DNA from: Sulfolobaceae archaeon
GTDB lineage: Archaea > Thermoproteota > Thermoprotei_A > Sulfolobales > Sulfolobaceae
Reading direction: 5' to 3'
Assembly: GCA_026627305.1 (NCBI GenBank)
Contig: JAPNVD010000005.1
Coordinates: 1 to 64,000, forward strand
Length of the DNA: 64,000 nucleotides
Below are positions 1 through 11,188 of the stretch, in pieces. Both the position numbers and the translations under genes were made by a program. The notes beneath the pieces were generated by a model. The model saw only the letters and a program-made list of their open reading frames with translations, ran no database searches and had not been told where the DNA came from. Numbering within the stretch: position 1 is the stretch's first letter; each line of letters begins with the position of its first letter.

Positions 1-516
1 TGATGCATTAACTTGAACACCATCTGCAAAATGAACTCCTTGTCTTATGTAGAATGTCCAGTTCTCGTAATTAGAAGTTGAATAGTTTTGTGCGATAACT
101 GGTACGATAGAGGTTATTGAAGAACCATTAAACTCAACCAACTCCTGATAAACGGCAGCATATAGAGGACCGTCAACCACACTAAAGCCCGTTGCTGGGT
201 CTAATGCATCAGGTGTCTCAGTCCAATAAACATCTACCAGCTGCGAAGTATTTGGTGGGGATATTGTAACTGTAGCCTTAGTCACTGAAGTAGTAGACGA
301 AGAAGTAGTAGTAGTTACTGTGGAGGACACTGTAGTAGTAACAGTAGTAAATGTAGACACAGTACTTGTTATAGTCGTCGTCACAGGAGAGGGCTTGTGA
401 GAAGAAAGTACTACAGCTACACCTGCTACTATTGCAATTATTATAATAACCGCAATAATAATGGCTAAAGTAGTAGAAATTGCTTTCTTTAAGTCTTCAC
501 TATATTTCTTATGCAT
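1..516 (-). CDS. Extracellular solute-binding protein family 5 (peptide ABC transporter SBP), C-terminus truncated by window edge
   Basis: Own reverse translation: MHKKYSEDLKKAISTTLAIIIAVIIIIAIIVAGVAVVLSSHKPSPVTTTITSTVSTF... signal/TM followed by Ser/Thr linker, then VDVYWTETPDALDPATGFSVVDGPLYAAVYQELVEFNG typical of SBP_bac_5. Not in ORF track because it has no stop in the window. Confidence 0.85.
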   Translation of the reverse strand, partial: MHKKYSEDLKKAISTTLAIIIAVIIIIAIVAGVAVVLSSHKPSPVTTTITSTVSTFTTVTTTVSSTVTTTTSSSTTSVTKATVTISPPNTSQLVDVYWTETPDALDPATGFSVVDGPLYAAVYQELVEFNGSSITSIVPVIAQNYSTSNYENWTFYIRQGVHFADGVQVNAS

Positions 517-621
517 ATAAAAGCATTCTAGTATGCCTATTTAAGCTTTAATTAAAGAGCGAGAGCAAAGTCAGAACGCTAAGAAGGTTAGATATCTGTC
601 TCAAGTATCCCAAAATTAATA

Positions 622-636
622 ATAATTTTTAAATAC
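622..636 (+). promoter_or_regulatory. Candidate archaeal TATA box upstream of the GS-like gene
   Basis: AATTTTTAAATACTT about 25-30 nt upstream of the ATG at 658; spacing fits a leaderless or short-leader transcript. Confidence 0.45.
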
Positions 637-657
637 TTTTCAGATAAACTACTGAGT

Positions 658-1944
658 ATGTCAATTGAACAGAACTTGAGAGAGAACAACGTTGACGTCT
701 TAAGGTTTACTTGGGTTGGGTTAGATGGGTATATAAGGTCTAAAGGTGCTTATATTAGCCACGTTGATGAGCTGATCAAGACAGGTATTGGAGTAACTAA
801 GGCAATGTTTAGCTTTACACCTATGGATGTAATATCACCCTTTGGCTCCTTTGGACCCCAAGATGAGGACGTATTTTTAGTTCCAGACCTTTCCACACTA
901 ACTATATTCCCTCCATCTGCAATGGTAATATCAGAGTTATACTGGCGTGGAAAGCCATGGGAGATTGACGCCAGATCTAGGTTAAGACAAAGGTTAGAAA
1001 AGGTAAATGAGGAATATGGAATCACATTTATGTCAGCCTTTGAACTAGAGTTCTACTTGGTTAAGGATAGGAAACCCTATGATGATGCGAAATGTTTTGA
1101 TTCTTCAGCGTTTTATAATAATCCTGTTATAAGCAGTATAGTTAAGACCGCATCAAAGGCTAATATAGACATATTAAGGGTAATAAAAGAGTATGGTCCT
1201 GGACAATACGAAATCGATATAATGTACAAAGATACACTAAGAGGCGCTGATGAGTTTGTCATATTTAAGGAAATAGCGAAGCAAGAGGCTTCAAAGTTTG
1301 GGGTAGAGGCAAACTTCATGCCAAAGCCTTTCAACAATTTAGCCGGCTCCGGATTGCACTTGAACATAAGCGCATGGAAGGAGGGTAAGAACATCTTTTA
1401 TGATCCCAAGGATCAGTATGGCTTTAGTGAATTCGCCTACCACTTCCTTGCAGGCTTATTAGAGCATGCCAAGGCATTAACTGCAATAGCTGCACCAACG
1501 ATAAACTCATATAAGAGGTTGGTTCCAGGTTCTTGGGCACCCACGAAGATAACCTATGGCTATAACAATAAATCAGCGATGATAAGGATCCCAACACCCT
1601 ACCCATCGATGATGGAAAAGGATAGGAGGATAGAATATAGGGTTCCAGATCCTGCAGTAAATCCCTACTTACTACTATTGGCAGTTATTGAAGCGGGTTT
1701 AGATGGAGTGGAGAGGGGATTGAAGCCAGGAAAGCCTGTAAACGAGAACGCCTACTATAGAAAAGATATAGAGGACATTCCAAGAAACCTCAGAGAGGCC
1801 TTAAACGAACTGAAAAAGGATTCATTGCTGATGGAAAGGTTGGGGAACTTGGCTAAGGAGTTCATCAACGTTAAGATGGCTGAGGTTGAAGCTTACGAGT
1901 CCCTTGTCACTGACTGGGAATATGAGGTTTATAGGAAGATCTAA
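658..1944 (+). CDS. Glutamine synthetase family protein (GlnA-like)
   Basis: 428 aa; ELEFYLV, GSGLHLNIS, NSYKRLVPGSWAPTKITYGYNNKSAMIRIP and EYRVPDPAVNPYL are GS catalytic-domain motifs. Confidence 0.9.
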   Translation: MSIEQNLRENNVDVLRFTWVGLDGYIRSKGAYISHVDELIKTGIGVTKAMFSFTPMDVISPFGSFGPQDEDVFLVPDLSTLTIFPPSAMVISELYWRGKPWEIDARSRLRQRLEKVNEEYGITFMSAFELEFYLVKDRKPYDDAKCFDSSAFYNNPVISSIVKTASKANIDILRVIKEYGPGQYEIDIMYKDTLRGADEFVIFKEIAKQEASKFGVEANFMPKPFNNLAGSGLHLNISAWKEGKNIFYDPKDQYGFSEFAYHFLAGLLEHAKALTAIAAPTINSYKRLVPGSWAPTKITYGYNNKSAMIRIPTPYPSMMEKDRRIEYRVPDPAVNPYLLLLAVIEAGLDGVERGLKPGKPVNENAYYRKDIEDIPRNLREALNELKKDSLLMERLGNLAKEFINVKMAEVEAYESLVTDWEYEVYRKI

Positions 1945-1954
1945 GTGATGGAAA

Positions 1955-3022
1955 TTGTTAATAGACTCCCATTGCCATTGGTTTTACCCCAGAATTATGG
2001 ACGAAAAGGAGTTCATGATGGCCTCAGCTGAGTCTTGGAGAGAGGATGAGATTGGTATAGATGTCCTTGAGATGAACAAGTGGAGACCATTTTATCTCCT
2101 CTTAAGAAATCAGATGAAAAAACTATTAGGGGAGAACTTCATAGAAGAGAGGAACAGGCTAATAAGGGACGATCCCATAAAGTACTTGAAGCTACTATTT
2201 GATGACGCTAAAATTGAGGGTTTAGTAATAGACGAAGGCTTTGGAGAGAAGAGAGGGGAAATTCCAATAAAGTATAAACTGCTCTATAGGATAGAGAAAC
2301 TAATAGACCGTGACTCTAAACTCTTCTCTTTACCATTTGATAAGGCAGTTGAGCTCTTTGAGGAGACTTTAAGACGAAAAGTAAGGGAAGAAAACTATGG
2401 TGGGTTTAAGAGCATAATAGCCTATAGGACAGGATTGAAGATTGAGTGCAACGAAGTGAGGGCTAAGGAGGACTTCGTCTCAACTGGATCAGAATGGTAT
2501 GGTAGGAGGGCTAAGGCTTTTAGAGATTACCTCTTCTGCAAAACTATGGAGATAGCAAAGGAGCTAAAAGTCCCTTTTCAAGTCCACACAGGTGCAGGGG
2601 ATAGGGATATCAAGTTTGAACTATCTAGACCTTCATACCTAACTGACCTAGTGAGAAGATATGAGGGGAAGATAGTTTTTGTCCACGGTGGCTATCCATA
2701 TCATAGGGAAACAGCCTGGATGAGCTATCTATTTCCCTCAGTATACTTAGACCTCTCACAGGTTACTCCTTTTGCCCCTCTAGGTTCCCTCAACGCTTTA
2801 GAGGAGGTACTAGAGGTAGCTCCTTTCAATAAGGTGATGTATGGCAGTGATGCGTTTGATTTACCAGAGATCGCGTGGTTGGCAGGAAAGATATTTTTTA
2901 AGTTTTTAGAAGAGGTGCTCAACAAGTTAGAGGGACTAGAGATCATTAACGATGAGGATAAAAAGGAGATCGTGGAAATGATAACTAATAGAACGGCGAA
3001 GATCCTCTATAATTTCACCTAG
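1955..3022 (+). CDS. Amidohydrolase family protein (amidohydrolase_2 type)
   Basis: TTG start; N-terminal DSHCHWF metal motif, PFQVHTGAGD, FVHGGYPYHRE, YGSDAFDLPE; 10 nt downstream of the GS-like gene. Confidence 0.82.
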   Translation: MLIDSHCHWFYPRIMDEKEFMMASAESWREDEIGIDVLEMNKWRPFYLLLRNQMKKLLGENFIEERNRLIRDDPIKYLKLLFDDAKIEGLVIDEGFGEKRGEIPIKYKLLYRIEKLIDRDSKLFSLPFDKAVELFEETLRRKVREENYGGFKSIIAYRTGLKIECNEVRAKEDFVSTGSEWYGRRAKAFRDYLFCKTMEIAKELKVPFQVHTGAGDRDIKFELSRPSYLTDLVRRYEGKIVFVHGGYPYHRETAWMSYLFPSVYLDLSQVTPFAPLGSLNALEEVLEVAPFNKVMYGSDAFDLPEIAWLAGKIFFKFLEEVLNKLEGLEIINDEDKKEIVEMITNRTAKILYNFT

Positions 3023-3126
3023 TTTACCAAAAAGGGGAGGGTATAAAATATTATCCTTGAACTCCTCTCAATCCTAAAACTTATTATTAGCGTAGACTAC
3101 AGTAATTTTGAAAGAGTCAAGAGATA

Positions 3127-3585
3127 ATGAATAGTTTGGAAGAAGTAATTGAAAAATCCCTTTCCGAATTTGACGCATATTACGCGAAGAGGAACCTCAA
3201 GAGCTCTAAGATCATAACTATAAAGGATAATAGAGATAACATAGTTGGGTTTACTGAACTGAAGGTCTATAAACCAGTCGGAATTATATTTTACATAGGT
3301 GTACTGCCAGCGTATAGAGGCAGAGGATACGGTAAGAGATTATTAGAAGAGGCAGAAGCGTATTTCATGAGCAAAGGGTTGGACTATATATTAGCCTCCA
3401 CCAGAAGGTATAACAAGCAAGCTCTAGGGTTATTCAGAAGATATAAGAGGTTTGATATTGATTCAGTCTCAGATGATGTAATATATTTGCTTGATGCATA
3501 CGATGATGACATCATCCTATGTAGGGAAATTAATGGTGCAAAAGTGCCTTGTGAGGTATTAATTAAGGATCTAAAAATAAGGTAG
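3127..3585 (+). CDS. GNAT family N-acetyltransferase
   Basis: IGVLPAYRGRGYGKRLLEEAEAYF acetyl-CoA binding motif. Confidence 0.85.
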   Translation: MNSLEEVIEKSLSEFDAYYAKRNLKSSKIITIKDNRDNIVGFTELKVYKPVGIIFYIGVLPAYRGRGYGKRLLEEAEAYFMSKGLDYILASTRRYNKQALGLFRRYKRFDIDSVSDDVIYLLDAYDDDIILCREINGAKVPCEVLIKDLKIR

Positions 3586-3678
3586 GTTGACGATAGTGTA
3601 GCATTGTTTGCTCTTTCCTGCAATAGAAACCTTGAAGTTTCGTCTTAAGAAAGATGCATTCGCTTAGTCTAAACTTAA

Positions 3679-4602
<924 letters not shown>

Positions 4603-4608
4603 AACCAA

Positions 4609-5280
4609 TTATCTCACAATTACGTTTCCATGATATGGTATTAAATACTTATAAGGCAAGTTAATAAGATAGTTGAAGCTTTCAACAGCTTTTCCATAAT
4701 CCCAACTGAAGAACTTTACTGGTGGTTTAAGTCCGTTATAGTTCCTTACAGCATCACCAACAATCAGTGTTTCTCCATCAAATAAGGCTATATGCCCTTT
4801 CGTATGTCCAGGAACGTGTAAAACCTTGAAATCGCCTAACATTTCACCACCCCTTAGCCTCACATCAGGTACTATACTATACTTCATCTTACTTATCCTA
4901 TTCATCGTCTCTAAGAATTCTTTTTCACTTACTGGGAATTCTTCTCTGACCTGTTCATATGTTAAGTTAAAACTGTTGTAATTGATTTCCTCCAATTCAT
5001 GAGCATAAATTCTTGCCTTAGACCTCTTCTTTATCTCCATAGCGTTACCTATATGGTCTGGATGAAAATGGGTTATGACTATATCAGATATGTCTTCAAT
5101 TGAATACCTCCAACTCTTTAGATATCTTTCAATATTATCTAGATTTTCCGGTAAGCTGGTATCAACCATCATTAAGCCTCCTCCTGGTCCCTTATCTATT
5201 ATTGCTACGTTATGGTTTAGATCCATCCCAAAGAAGTTCTTCTCTGTTAATTCCATTACCCTGACCTTTCTGCTAACCAT
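4609..5280 (-). CDS. MBL-fold metallohydrolase
   Basis: [10 protein letters not shown] and [13 protein letters not shown] motifs. Confidence 0.88.
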   Translation of the reverse strand: MVSRKVRVMELTEKNFFGMDLNHNVAIIDKGPGGGLMMVDTSLPENLDNIERYLKSWRYSIEDISDIVITHFHPDHIGNAMEIKKRSKARIYAHELEEINYNSFNLTYEQVREEFPVSEKEFLETMNRISKMKYSIVPDVRLRGGEMLGDFKVLHVPGHTKGHIALFDGETLIVGDAVRNYNGLKPPVKFFSWDYGKAVESFNYLINLPYKYLIPYHGNVIVR

Positions 5281-6403
5281 TTTTCACAAACCTCGGTATC
5301 AATTCGATTGGAGGCCTGATCTTATCTAGCTTAACTTCTGAAAGCTTCTTACCGTCAACAGTTATGACCTTTTCGGCTATCGCATCACAATACCTACATT
5401 CGCTACAGCTCCTCGTATCACAATCGTTATACTCGAAGAACCTAAGCCAATCCTTAGGGAAAAGATTGTTGTGAACTACAACCTTTTCTAGAACGTTATA
5501 ATAGTCAGGGCCATTTATCTTCCTCATAACGTTAGGTACAGCTCTCCCTTGAGGATAGCTTATTATATCGATTAAGTTGCCATCATATCTCTTCTCCGCA
5601 TAAGCCTTTACAGCCCTAACGATCCACTCCGTCTTCTTATTCCTACTAGCTATCTTAAACCTATCAATACCTATGCTTTCGTAATAATCAATGTCTTCAG
5701 GTCTTATCCACCTCATCCTTATAATATTCGCTATATCGTTTCTCACATCAGTTGCACAGAAGAGTATTGGGTACTCAAACCAGACATCTTTTACACCATC
5801 AGTTGATGATATTGCAGACGTTATTAGATCATGGGTCCTCCTATATGGACATCCCCAAAGGCAGGAGTTATTGAGTATAAGCTCTATATCCACCTTTTTA
5901 CCATAATTTTTCACAAGAGCCCTCAAAAGTTTGAAGTTCCTATTATCATCCTCATGGAGTATAACAGTATTAACTCCCATATTCACGTATTCCTCGAATT
6001 CGCGGATATTATAAATCCTGGCAAATGACGATATCGAGATCTCGATATCCGGATATTCATTCCTTATATAATAGACCAGGAAAGGTAAGGCTACAATAAA
6101 ACCGTCAACACCTAGACTCACAAGCCTATCGACCTCAGCCTTTAGATCCTTTAAGAACTTCTCAGAGTATTCTTTTCCATTGAGAGAAGCTGTATTCATG
6201 GTGTATAAGAACTTAATATTGTATGAATGTGCTACCGATAAATGTTGTCTAAACCTCTCATCATCTATCTGTGGGAGTACAAAGGATGCCCTTCCATGTC
6301 CTGTCAATGTCTTAGCATGACTTCCAAAAATATACTTTACAGGATAACTCCTGATTTGTTCAAGAAGAGAATCGTCAAAGTTCGTACCTACTACAAGTCT
6401 CAT
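5273..6403 (-). CDS. Peptidase U32 family protein
   Basis: [17 protein letters not shown]... with C-terminal C-x-C cluster ([18 protein letters not shown]) and [18 protein letters not shown]-barrel U32-like architecture. Start chosen at internal ATG. Confidence 0.72.
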   Translation of the reverse strand: MRLVVGTNFDDSLLEQIRSYPVKYIFGSHAKTLTGHGRASFVLPQIDDERFRQHLSVAHSYNIKFLYTMNTASLNGKEYSEKFLKDLKAEVDRLVSLGVDGFIVALPFLVYYIRNEYPDIEISISSFARIYNIREFEEYVNMGVNTVILHEDDNRNFKLLRALVKNYGKKVDIELILNNSCLWGCPYRRTHDLITSAISSTDGVKDVWFEYPILFCATDVRNDIANIIRMRWIRPEDIDYYESIGIDRFKIASRNKKTEWIVRAVKAYAEKRYDGNLIDIISYPQGRAVPNVMRKINGPDYYNVLEKVVVHNNLFPKDWLRFFEYNDCDTRSCSECRYCDAIAEKVITVDGKKLSEVKLDKIRPPIELIPRFVKNG

Positions 6404-6547
6404 AATTAATTTGTTAAATATGATCATTTATAAATTTTACTAACAAATTACTTACTTTTTACATAAAAATTTTTATCATTGCTAATTATCATCTTGCTAA
6501 CAGCTCAACGATCTCTTATAAATGTGTTTTTACTATTTATATATCTG

Positions 6548-8239
6548 ATGGAACGGCTTGATAAGATTAAGAATTTAATGGCATACGCTGATGATGTGGC
6601 TATTAAATATTCTCAAGATGGCAAGATCATAGGTAGGGTCACAAGGTTTTATTACGTTAAGGTGGGGAACAAACCCCTGATAAGAATAGATATTCCCTTC
6701 GAGAACTACGTGGAGAGACCCGTAAAGATGGGAGAATACATAGCAGTGGTTTCCATAGTTCCTAAAGCCATTATTTTAGGTATAGTTGATGAGATCGACA
6801 GGGCTGATGCATTGGCTAACCTGGGTATAAAGACTATAAAGAGCTCTGAGGATCCATCAACGATGGCTACTGATGCCTCAATAATCCTTAGACCTCTAGG
6901 TGAGATAAGGTTTGACGTTAAAGATAAGGTTATTATGTTCGAGAAGGTTACGCCTAGTGTTTCACCAATAGATCCACAGTCCCCAGTCTTCATACCAAAA
7001 CCTGAAATCATTTACACAGTTTTCGGTATACCTCCGAGAGGTGTTTCCATAGGGAATATTATTAGTGCGTTTGAGCCAACAGAAGTAGAGGTTAACTTTG
7101 ATACTAAACTGTTACGCCATCATTTGTTAATAATAGGAACTACAGGTGCTGGAAAGACCACACTGTTGAAGACACTATTTTACATGAATTACAGAGCTGG
7201 GAACCAGAGCATTGTAGTTGATAGGCAAGGGGATTTCGTGAAGTTTATGATGAAGTTCTTTAACGACGGCGATGTAATACTGCCAGTAACTCAGAGAATA
7301 GCAGAGGAGTACAAGAACGATTTCAAAGAATTGGTTAGTAGTAGGTACTGCAGTAATTCAGCTTATGAGTATGATAAAAGCATAATAGCCTGTGAGCCTA
7401 AAGAGGGTAAGCTCATTAAATTCTATCTCTTCTCGCTAAAGTTCTCTGAAGCCTTCAAGGAGCTCCCTAACCTATTCCCATATATGTCTGATCAAGCTAT
7501 GGCTTATTGGAATATGATAGTTGAGAGGGCAAACAAATTAAAAGTAGATTTTAACCAACCCTTTAATAACGTAATCAATACGTTGAATAGAAGTGTGATA
7601 GCACCTATAACTTCAAATGAATTGGCACCATCTACTAAACAGAGCATTGAAAGGGTAATTAATGGCTTAGCAAGTTATGGAATATTTGATGTAAATGGGA
7701 CTATTAAAGATGACAGATTGTTCGATATATTAACGCATAGCTCCAACATCGTTATTGACCTATCGTTCGTCCTCGAGTCAACAGCACTGGTTGAGCCTAT
7801 AAGCATATTAGCTTACAAGATACTCGATATCCTCTACGATTATAAGGATCGTCAATATAAGACTAGTCCAAACCCTGATCAAATCCAGCACACGCTCCTA
7901 ATAATAGATGAAGCCCATGAGCTTTTCCCACAAGTGAGACAAGAGGCATCTAAGGAGACCGTAGAGGCCTTGGTGAACAGGATCTTAAGGTTGGGAAGAC
8001 AGAGAAATCTAGGCGTTGCCTTAGCCACTCATGTTCCCAAAGACTTAAATCCCCTAGTCCTACAGTTGACCAACACTAAGATAATAATGAGAAATGATGA
8101 GAACGTATTGAAGGACTTAGGAGTTGAGGAATATGCAGACGTTTTAGAATATGCACCTCCTGGCACTGGTCTAGTGAAATCGAGCTTCTTCAATAACTCT
8201 GAGTTCCTAATAAAGGTGAAGAATATTGAATCTGAATGA
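6548..8239 (+). CDS. HerA-type DNA translocase/helicase ATPase
   Basis: Walker A IGTTGAGKTTLLK, Walker B LLIIDEAHELFP, LGRQRNLGVALATHVPKDL, N-terminal HAS-barrel-like region; ATG at 6548 preferred over the ORF-track start. Confidence 0.88.
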   Translation: MERLDKIKNLMAYADDVAIKYSQDGKIIGRVTRFYYVKVGNKPLIRIDIPFENYVERPVKMGEYIAVVSIVPKAIILGIVDEIDRADALANLGIKTIKSSEDPSTMATDASIILRPLGEIRFDVKDKVIMFEKVTPSVSPIDPQSPVFIPKPEIIYTVFGIPPRGVSIGNIISAFEPTEVEVNFDTKLLRHHLLIIGTTGAGKTTLLKTLFYMNYRAGNQSIVVDRQGDFVKFMMKFFNDGDVILPVTQRIAEEYKNDFKELVSSRYCSNSAYEYDKSIIACEPKEGKLIKFYLFSLKFSEAFKELPNLFPYMSDQAMAYWNMIVERANKLKVDFNQPFNNVINTLNRSVIAPITSNELAPSTKQSIERVINGLASYGIFDVNGTIKDDRLFDILTHSSNIVIDLSFVLESTALVEPISILAYKILDILYDYKDRQYKTSPNPDQIQHTLLIIDEAHELFPQVRQEASKETVEALVNRILRLGRQRNLGVALATHVPKDLNPLVLQLTNTKIIMRNDENVLKDLGVEEYADVLEYAPPGTGLVKSSFFNNSEFLIKVKNIESE

Positions 8240-9482
8240 AATAATGGAAGAGCTTAGACAGTTGGGGGTGTCAGCTAGACAGAACTCCATAAACAGCGTT
8301 GTAGTACAACAGGTAAGTGAAAGCCCTAAGCCCGAAAGCGATAAGATAAGGGTTGAGACGTTAGAGGAGTTCAAGATATTCAATTTATCCCTGAATAACG
8401 CCGTTAACGGAGTAAACTTCTCATCAATAGCTTCCCTGGACTCCTCCAGTAGGCTAATGAGGTCTACTTTCATAAGTTTAGGGATTGTCGGAGGCACTGT
8501 AAAGTCAGACACTAAGGGAATACTCAACTTCCCCTTTGATATAGATGGGAAGTTCGTCTACAGTATATCCTATCTAGAGCTGATGAGAAAGTTAGCTAAT
8601 GGAAACTTCAAGAGGGTTGAGTTCAAAAACCCAGTGGGCTACGAGTACGCGTTTGATGAGGTGGAATACGAAGATAGTAGCAATGATTCCCTTTATGATG
8701 TTAATGATATGTTAGATGAGGCTAGGTTAAGGGTTGAGAACGAGCTCATCAAGAGCGTAAATGATGACCTATTGATAATAGATGGTCCAATTTATCCCAC
8801 CCCAATTGAACTAGTTCCAACAGTCTTAACAAACTTCCCAAAGGATAAGGATTCGTTGAAACATTGGGGAAAGCCCACACATAGGTGGTCTATAGCTAGC
8901 TTAATATTGGAGAGGGTTAAGCTATTGAAGGATAGAAAGGCTATTGGTATAGTGAAAAGGTTGGAGAACTCGAGAAAGCTAGGTAAGGTTATACCAGGCT
9001 TGAGGGGTCTTGCCGATAACGAGGTTTTGGATATAATATCAGAAAAGAATTGTAGTAACGTAATTTATCCAGATCTATGTGTTGTAGGACCTCTTAAGCT
9101 CGTAGTAGATATTTCCGTTAGGAGGGATGATACATCCCAGGTTATATTAACTCCTAACGACCTACCACCTAGATATTCCTATTATGTGATCGTAAGGATA
9201 CCAGGAGGGATTAAGAGCTTCTTCAGGGTCGAGTCCTTTGACTTAAACGTCCTTCAGAATGCACTACCTATAGTGTTCAGCACTATTACCTACTCAGTGT
9301 TACCTCTATGGATAGAACAGGTGGACAATAGTGCGAAGAGAGTAGCTAAAGGGCTCTTTTACCTTTCCTTTAATGTCCTCAAGGATATATTGTCGTTCCT
9401 CCACGATACTAAACTAGCGGCTATTCAGATATCAAGAGAGATAGAAGCTGAGAAACAGAGCGCAATTAGTGAACTAAGTTAA
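8226..9482 (+). CDS. NurA domain nuclease (paralogous NurA)
   Basis: SIASLDSSSRLMRSTFISLGIVGG and DLLIIDGPIYPTPIELV match the two acidic NurA motifs; overlaps the HerA stop by 14 nt. Confidence 0.8.
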   Translation: MNLNEIMEELRQLGVSARQNSINSVVVQQVSESPKPESDKIRVETLEEFKIFNLSLNNAVNGVNFSSIASLDSSSRLMRSTFISLGIVGGTVKSDTKGILNFPFDIDGKFVYSISYLELMRKLANGNFKRVEFKNPVGYEYAFDEVEYEDSSNDSLYDVNDMLDEARLRVENELIKSVNDDLLIIDGPIYPTPIELVPTVLTNFPKDKDSLKHWGKPTHRWSIASLILERVKLLKDRKAIGIVKRLENSRKLGKVIPGLRGLADNEVLDIISEKNCSNVIYPDLCVVGPLKLVVDISVRRDDTSQVILTPNDLPPRYSYYVIVRIPGGIKSFFRVESFDLNVLQNALPIVFSTITYSVLPLWIEQVDNSAKRVAKGLFYLSFNVLKDILSFLHDTKLAAIQISREIEAEKQSAISELS

Positions 9483-9520
9483 GCTACGGTTTTTATTAGT
9501 GGTTAATAGAATAGTAGGGC

Positions 9521-10543
9521 ATGAAATATGTGAGATTGGGAAACTCGGGTGTAAAAGTCTCTCAACTCTGCTTGGGAACTTGGTTTTTGCCTCTATTACC
9601 GGAAAAAGATGAGTACGGTGTATATAAAGTAGATAGGGATATTGCGTTGAAGATATTTAAAAAAGCATATGATGAAGGAATAAACTTCTTTGATACAGCA
9701 AATGTATACCACGGTGCGCTTTGGGATACAGACCCAATTCATGTGGGCAACTCAGAGAGGCTTGTTGGGGAGTTCTTATCCACTATTGATAGGGAATCAA
9801 TTGTTCTATCAACTAAAGTTAGAGGCAAAATGGCGCCTTGGATTAACGGTGAAGGGCTTTCTAGAAAGCACATAATGTGGCAAATAAAGGAAAGTCTGAA
9901 GAGGTTGAGGACTGACTATGTTGATATTTATATAATCCATTGGCCAGATCCTGACACACCTAAACTTGAGACTTTGAAGGCGTTGGATGACCTAGTGAGG
10001 CAAGGTAAGGTACATTATTTGGGGATAAGTAACCATGACGCTATGGACGTTTTGGAATTCCTAGAACTGAGCGAGAGGTATGGACTAGAACAGTTTAGGG
10101 TTATCCAAGACCTATATAACCTAATCGAGAGATACGTTGAAAGGTATAAGGTTGATATAGCTAAAAAATACGGAATGGCAATAATGGCTTACGCACCACT
10201 AGCCCACGGTTTTTTGACTGGCAAATATGTTGACTTCCAGAAAAAGACCTGGAGGGTAGAGGAGCTCAGCAGGATTGGGATGTATGAGAGGTTAAAGGAT
10301 AGGTACTTTAAGGAGAGTAACTTAAAGGTTATATTAACGCTAAAGGAGATAGCTGATGAAAAAGGTGTAAGCTTATCTCAAATTGCTATAGCCTGGTTGA
10401 TAAAGAGAAGTGAGGAGTTCAACGTGCCCATAATACCAGTAATTGGTGTAAGTAAGCCTGAGCACCTGGAGGACAACCTTAACGCAATAAACGTTAACCT
10501 CACTTCAGACGATATGAAGAGGATTGAAAAGGCGTTCACTTAG
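9521..10543 (+). CDS. Aldo/keto reductase
   Basis: FFDTANVYHGAL, STKVRGKMA, DYVDIYIIHWPDPDTP, YAPLAHGFLTGKY. Confidence 0.92.
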   Translation: MKYVRLGNSGVKVSQLCLGTWFLPLLPEKDEYGVYKVDRDIALKIFKKAYDEGINFFDTANVYHGALWDTDPIHVGNSERLVGEFLSTIDRESIVLSTKVRGKMAPWINGEGLSRKHIMWQIKESLKRLRTDYVDIYIIHWPDPDTPKLETLKALDDLVRQGKVHYLGISNHDAMDVLEFLELSERYGLEQFRVIQDLYNLIERYVERYKVDIAKKYGMAIMAYAPLAHGFLTGKYVDFQKKTWRVEELSRIGMYERLKDRYFKESNLKVILTLKEIADEKGVSLSQIAIAWLIKRSEEFNVPIIPVIGVSKPEHLEDNLNAINVNLTSDDMKRIEKAFT

Positions 10544-10796
10544 CCATCAAGAGGATATCGTTTATTATCTCCTTAGTCTTAGGGATGTTTTCGTATTTTT
10601 TGAGGACTTCATCTAGGCTCAACCTCTTTTCCGCCAAATGTTTTATCATAACATCATAAACCATCTTGACAATAACGCTCTCATCTACAATACCCTTATA
10701 CTTCTCCTTCAAAGCCTCTATTACGACGTCCACAGTACACTCCTTGCTTTCAACTGGTTTAGATACTGTCTCAGGACTCTTGAATTTCCAGTCCAT
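10536..10796 (-). CDS. Hypothetical protein
   Basis: 86-aa ORF, convergent with the AKR gene with an 8-nt overlap; no recognised family. Confidence 0.55.
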   Translation of the reverse strand: MDWKFKSPETVSKPVESKECTVDVVIEALKEKYKGIVDESVIVKMVYDVMIKHLAEKRLSLDEVLKKYENIPKTKEIINDILLMAK

Positions 10797-10918
10797 AAGA
10801 ACACTGTATTAATTAAGTTAATTAAATTTACTTAGAAAAGTTTTCCAACAAAGAGTTATTGTTTATCCTCGTATATATGGATCGTAAAGTTTTTTATATA
10901 CAATTAACAAGATAAAAA

Positions 10919-11188
10919 TTGATGCCCATAATAACGGTTAGAATAGATGAAGAGTTGAAGAGGAAGATGGACGAGTTAAGTTATATAAACTGGAGTGAAG
11001 TGATAAGGAGGAGTATAATTAACGTAATAGAAGAGGAGAGCAAAAAGAAGAGGGAGCAGAACAAAAAGAAGGATTTAGAGAGGATAAAGAGGGCTTCTTT
11101 GGAGGCTGAGGAGTTTTACAACTATTTAGGTGGTAAGGAGTCCACAGAGACCATTAGGGACTGGAGAGATAGGAATTGGCAGTCGTAG
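10919..11188 (+). CDS. vapB: VapB-type antitoxin (ribbon-helix-helix)
   Basis: PIITVRIDEELKRKMDELSYINWSEVIRRSIINVIEE RHH motif; overlaps the PIN gene. Confidence 0.85.
   Translation: MMPIITVRIDEELKRKMDELSYINWSEVIRRSIINVIEEESKKKREQNKKKDLERIKRASLEAEEFYNYLGGKESTETIRDWRDRNWQS

Noticed and set aside
280-390. Repetitive ACT/AGT-rich stretch considered as a tandem repeat locus
   Set aside because: It encodes the Ser/Thr-rich linker of the substrate-binding protein on the minus strand.
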